A stretch of DNA of 64,000 nt. Origin: Ignavibacteriales bacterium. Its GTDB lineage: Bacteria; Bacteroidota; Ignavibacteria; Ignavibacteriales; Ignavibacteriaceae. The stretch is taken from the NCBI GenBank assembly GCA_016707585.1, contig JADJHL010000012.1, positions 310,001 through 374,000 on the forward strand. Reading direction: 5' to 3'. A program made the position numbers and the translations under genes. The notes under the pieces were generated by a model that saw only the letters and a list, made by a program, of their open reading frames with translations, was not told the DNA's origin and did no database searches. Below are positions 61,706 through 64,000 of the stretch, piece by piece (positions within the stretch are counted from its first letter, which is position 1; each line of letters opens with the position of its first letter).

Positions 61706-61894
61706 TCACTTTTTATTTAACTCTAATAATTTTGCAATTCCTAAAGCAATTGCTAACAATAATATTGTTTGTGAGACTTGCATCCAGGTGTAACCTTGTA
61801 TAATAAATTTTACACTTATTAACTTTCCAACAATACCCAGTAGCATACAAATTATCGCTACAACAATTACGTAAAACATCATTTTCTCTTTCAT
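61706..61894 (-). CDS. Small two-helix membrane protein
   Basis: A 62-residue protein with two hydrophobic helices (about 6-24 and 39-55) and basic ends (MKEKMM and LLELNKK). AAGGAG lies 7 nt before the ATG at 61894, a better ribosome site than most genes here have, which supports real translation. It is placed between tRNA-Val and tRNA-Gly. No family is recognised. Confidence 0.6.
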   Translation of the reverse strand: MKEKMMFYVIVVAIICMLLGIVGKLISVKFIIQGYTWMQVSQTILLLAIALGIAKLLELNKK

Positions 61895-61981
61895 ATCCAG
61901 CTCCTTAATTTTATTTAAACTTAAGTTAGAGAATGAATACTCTTCAGTTCTGTAAAAGGAAAAAAGCCTTGATTAGAAGAG

Positions 61982-62054
61982 AGCGAGCGACGGGGATCGA
62001 ACCCGCGACATCCAGCTTGGGAAGCTGACACTCTACCAACTGAGTTACGCTCGC
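61982..62054 (-). tRNA. tRNA-Gly (anticodon CCC)
   Basis: 73 nt cloverleaf: acceptor stem GCGAGCG/CGCTCGC, D-stem ACTC/GAGT, anticodon stem TCAGC/GCTGG with loop TTCCCAA (anticodon CCC), T-loop TTCGATC. Discriminator U; CCA not encoded. A damaged copy lies 47 bp upstream on the same strand. Confidence 0.94.
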
Positions 62055-62101
62055 AAAATTAAAAAAATCAGAATTTATTTTTGTGCTAAAATAAAACTAA
62101 T

Positions 62102-62177
62102 GCGACATCCATCCCGATAAATCGGGATGACATTCTACCAATTGCTTTGAATCCCTTTGGGACTGAGTTACGCTCGC
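62102..62177 (-). pseudogene. tRNA-Gly pseudogene with palindromic insertions
   Basis: Matches the intact tRNA-Gly from its first base through GCGAGCGTAACTCAGT, then carries an extra CCCAAAGGGATTCAAAGC, returns as TTGGTAGAATGTCA, has TCCCGATTTATCGGGA in place of the anticodon arm, and resumes as TGGATGTCGC. The T-arm and 3' acceptor are absent. It cannot form a cloverleaf. Confidence 0.82.
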
Positions 62178-62231
62178 AAATCGATTTTAATTCTTAGTGA
62201 AATCTATACTATTAGAAAGGATTTGTCAATC

Positions 62232-62642
62232 CTACTGAGCAATTGCTAGCTGCTCTAATCCTGTTGAATTGTAATTATTATCGGAAGTTGTTAGTGTTGA
62301 AATACTTGCCATTACATTTTCAATGGACTCATAAATTTCAAATATTTCGATAGTGCCAGTTATATTTAGAAGTGAATCTGAAAATAACCCTGGTTTTAAA
62401 ATCTTTAAAGATCCACCCAATCTCATAAGTTGTTTTAATACGATAACCAAAACACCCATAAATGCGTTATCAATTGATTGACAATTACTTAAATCAACTA
62501 CAATAATTTTATAACCTAATTCAATATCAAGTTCAAGTTGCTTTTTAAACTTTAATGCTTCAGCAACAGTTGCCTGAGATAGACTTACACTTTCGATTAC
62601 AAACCCATTTGCCATTTGTCTTTGAAACATTTTTTTTGCCAT
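62232..62642 (-). CDS. STAS-domain protein lacking the usual phospho-Ser
   Basis: A 136-residue STAS fold protein (136 counted from ATG 62642; a TTG at 62684 would add 14 residues, and neither has a clear ribosome site). The core YKIIVVDLSNCQSIDNAFMGVLVIVLKQLMRLGGSLKIL fits anti-sigma-factor antagonists of the SpoIIAA type. The phosphorylated Ser after the conserved Asp (ID-S) is replaced by Asn59 (ID-N). It would then not be switched by the usual kinase. No kinase or phosphatase partner is nearby. The C-terminal 25 residues are Ser/Thr/Asn-rich and probably disordered. Confidence 0.72.
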   Translation of the reverse strand: MAKKMFQRQMANGFVIESVSLSQATVAEALKFKKQLELDIELGYKIIVVDLSNCQSIDNAFMGVLVIVLKQLMRLGGSLKILKPGLFSDSLLNITGTIEIFEIYESIENVMASISTLTTSDNNYNSTGLEQLAIAQ

Positions 62643-62885
62643 CCTGATTATTGGGTTATAAATTGCCAATAAATATGCCAGCAATTAAAAGTATTATTTT
62701 ACTAAAAAATGAGTGAAACTATGTTTCAGTTTATTACAGTATTCCGATTATCCTCATTTTGGGTTCGATTTAGATACAATGAAAGAATTATAAATACTTG
62801 CTGTTTAAAATTTTTACACTATTTGCTATTAAACAAATAAATCAAATATTGTACAAGATTAAATAAAGCAATTATTAAAAATTGG
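62643..62885. other. Short divergent intergenic region
   Basis: Between the STAS gene and pdxH; AT-rich, with no gene or structured element seen. Confidence 0.4.
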
Positions 62886-63539
62886 ATGACAACCTTGAGT
62901 AAAGAAAAGAAATTATCAGACTTTAGAATTGATTATGAACTTAATAAACTATCAAAGTCTGGTGTGGATAAAAATCCGTTCAGTGAGTTCAAACTTTGGT
63001 TTGATTTAGTTCTTAAAGCGAATGTTATTGAGCCAAATGCAATGACCATTGCAACTGCAAATAAAGATGGATTTCCTTCTGCACGAGTTGTTTTACTTAA
63101 AGAGTTTAATGAATCTGGATTTACTTTTTTCACAAATTATTTGAGTAGAAAGGGCAGAGAAATATCTGAAAACCCAAATGCTACTTTATTGTTCTGGTGG
63201 AGAGAGTTTGAAAGACAGGTTAGGATAGAAGGGAAGATTGAAAAGATCAGCAGAAAAGATTCTGAAGAATATTTTAATCTGCGTCCATTAAAAAGTAGAT
63301 ACGGAGCTTTAGCTTCAAACCAGAGTGCAGTTGTTGAAAGCAGGAAAGTTTTAGAAAAAAGATTTTTGACTTTAGAAAAACAATTTGGAGAAAATCCTCC
63401 AATTCCGAAAAACTGGGGCGGATATAAATTGATTCCTAATAAGTTTGAGTTCTGGCAGGGTAGACGGGATAGATTACACGATAGAATTTGTTATGAAAAA
63501 GCTGATAATGATTGGAAGATATATAGGTTGCAGCCTTAA
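62886..63539 (+). CDS. pdxH: Pyridoxamine 5'-phosphate oxidase
   Basis: FMN enzyme that makes pyridoxal 5'-phosphate, the cofactor of the aminotransferase nearby. The 217-residue protein shows the family signatures PNAMTIATANKDGFPSARVVLLKEF, GFTFFTNYLSRKGREISENP, ALLFWWREFERQVRIEG-like WWREFERQVRIEG, and the C-terminal FEFWQGRRDRLHDRI with the PNP-binding Arg and His. Complete and of usual length. Its stop overlaps the stop of the converging EamA transporter by four bases. ATG 62886. Confidence 0.95.
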   Translation: MTTLSKEKKLSDFRIDYELNKLSKSGVDKNPFSEFKLWFDLVLKANVIEPNAMTIATANKDGFPSARVVLLKEFNESGFTFFTNYLSRKGREISENPNATLLFWWREFERQVRIEGKIEKISRKDSEEYFNLRPLKSRYGALASNQSAVVESRKVLEKRFLTLEKQFGENPPIPKNWGGYKLIPNKFEFWQGRRDRLHDRICYEKADNDWKIYRLQP

Positions 63540-64000
63540 AACCTAAACTTTGTTTTAATAAAATCAGAATTTGAAATTAAAGTTCTTACTGTAATTGCGG
63601 TCATAATTATTATACCTCCGATGATAGCATAAAACGATGGTACTTCACCATATCCAATAAAAACCCAGATTGGATTTAGCACCGGCTCAAACATTGAAAT
63701 GATTGAAGCTTCAACAGCAATAATTCTTTTTAATCCATAACTAAATAAAGCATAAGCAAAAGCTATTTGAAAAACTCCAAGAAAACTTACCATCGCAAAA
63801 TCCTGTAGTGAAATTGAATTCATTTCAGTAATGAATGGAATGCAGATCAGCGCAACAATTACATTTCCATAAAAGATTGAAGACTCACCATATTGCGGCT
63901 CATTTTTTTTCATTCCCAAAAAGAATGCTGCAAATGCAACTCCGGCTAATAATGCTGCAATGTTTCCCTTAATATCGCCTGGAGTTAAATCACCCATAAA
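63536..64000 (-). CDS. EamA/DMT-superfamily transporter, partial (5' end outside window)
   Basis: The visible 154 or so residues are the second EamA repeat with five hydrophobic helices (FEPVLNPIWVFIGYGEVPSFYAIIGGIIIMTA is typical). The frame remains open through 64000, and a full member has about 290 residues, so the internal Met near 63997 is not the start. The substrate is unknown. Ends over the pdxH stop. Confidence 0.8.
   Translation of the reverse strand, partial: FMGDLTPGDIKGNIAALLAGVAFAAFFLGMKKNEPQYGESSIFYGNVIVALICIPFITEMNSISLQDFAMVSFLGVFQIAFAYALFSYGLKRIIAVEASIISMFEPVLNPIWVFIGYGEVPSFYAIIGGIIIMTAITVRTLISNSDFIKTKFRF

Noticed and set aside
62102..62177. Second functional tRNA-Gly
   Set aside because: The anticodon arm is replaced, the T-arm and 3' acceptor are missing, so no cloverleaf can form.
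1..64000. Prophage, integrative element or insertion sequence
   Set aside because: No transposase, integrase, phage structural gene or long direct repeat was found on either strand.

Overview
This 64 kb window looks like a chromosomal piece of an AT-rich member of the Fibrobacterota-Chlorobiota-Bacteroidota (FCB) group, most probably the class Ignavibacteria. The main evidence is ten genes or gene remnants ending in the type IX secretion system (T9SS) C-terminal sorting domain (NYPNPFNP, then SSGIYFY, then TKKMILLK), a gene for the T9SS plug protein, and promoter-like boxes of the Bacteroidota type (TAnnTTTG, once with a TTTG box exactly 19 nt upstream). The assignment is inferred from protein character and was not tested by a phylogeny. 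No rRNA, CRISPR array, prophage, transposase or integrase is visible.

Layout. 1-4529: esterase fragment, mutS, DAHP synthase. 4602-8603: exported YwqK-repeat protein and a frameshifted reprolysin-like T9SS metallopeptidase. 8754-10687: aguB-aguA (agmatine to putrescine). 10694-11626: EamA transporter. 11730-23681: five tandem minus-strand genes for related T9SS cargo. 24042-26976: proton-translocating transhydrogenase (pntAA-pntAB-pntB). 27295-33165: T9SS plug protein (split), Gfo/Idh oxidoreductase, LEA-like lipoprotein, LptD-like protein (frameshifted), NYN-domain protein. 33263-38938: three more T9SS cargo genes. 38988-48441, minus strand: lon, free-Met-sulfoxide reductase, dnaX, cmk, rpsA, mtaB and a small exported protein. 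48574-54222: inositol-monophosphatase family gene, L,D-transpeptidase pseudogene, acyl-CoA synthetase, broken beta-helix T9SS gene. 54716-61361: pruA, sucC, TPR protein, aroE, aminotransferase. 61485-64000: tRNA-Val, tRNA-Gly and a tRNA-Gly pseudogene, small membrane protein, STAS protein, pdxH, partial EamA transporter.

How the genes fit together. Most of the window is housekeeping: DNA repair and replication (mutS, dnaX), translation (rpsA, mtaB, tRNAs), proteostasis (lon, fRMsr), aromatic amino-acid synthesis (DAHP synthase, aroE), central metabolism (sucC, pruA, pnt) and polyamines. Superimposed is a heavy investment in secreted, T9SS-anchored proteins, with one accessory of the export machine (the plug) and one of the outer-membrane LPS transport machine (LptD).

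The most notable signals lie outside ordinary annotation. (i) A nine-adenine run in dnaX sits exactly where slippage would give a short gamma-like clamp-loader subunit. (ii) A tRNA-Gly pseudogene carries palindromic insertions beside the intact tRNA. (iii) Many short palindromic elements are present: 86-nt REPIN-like pairs, nested pairs, and copies inserted in frame into T9SS domains. (iv) A 21-bp minisatellite encodes an uninterrupted heptapeptide repeat with no usual start codon. (v) Five genes are broken by frameshifts or a nonsense codon, which is either real decay or residual sequencing error. I did not find a clearly new multi-gene system.
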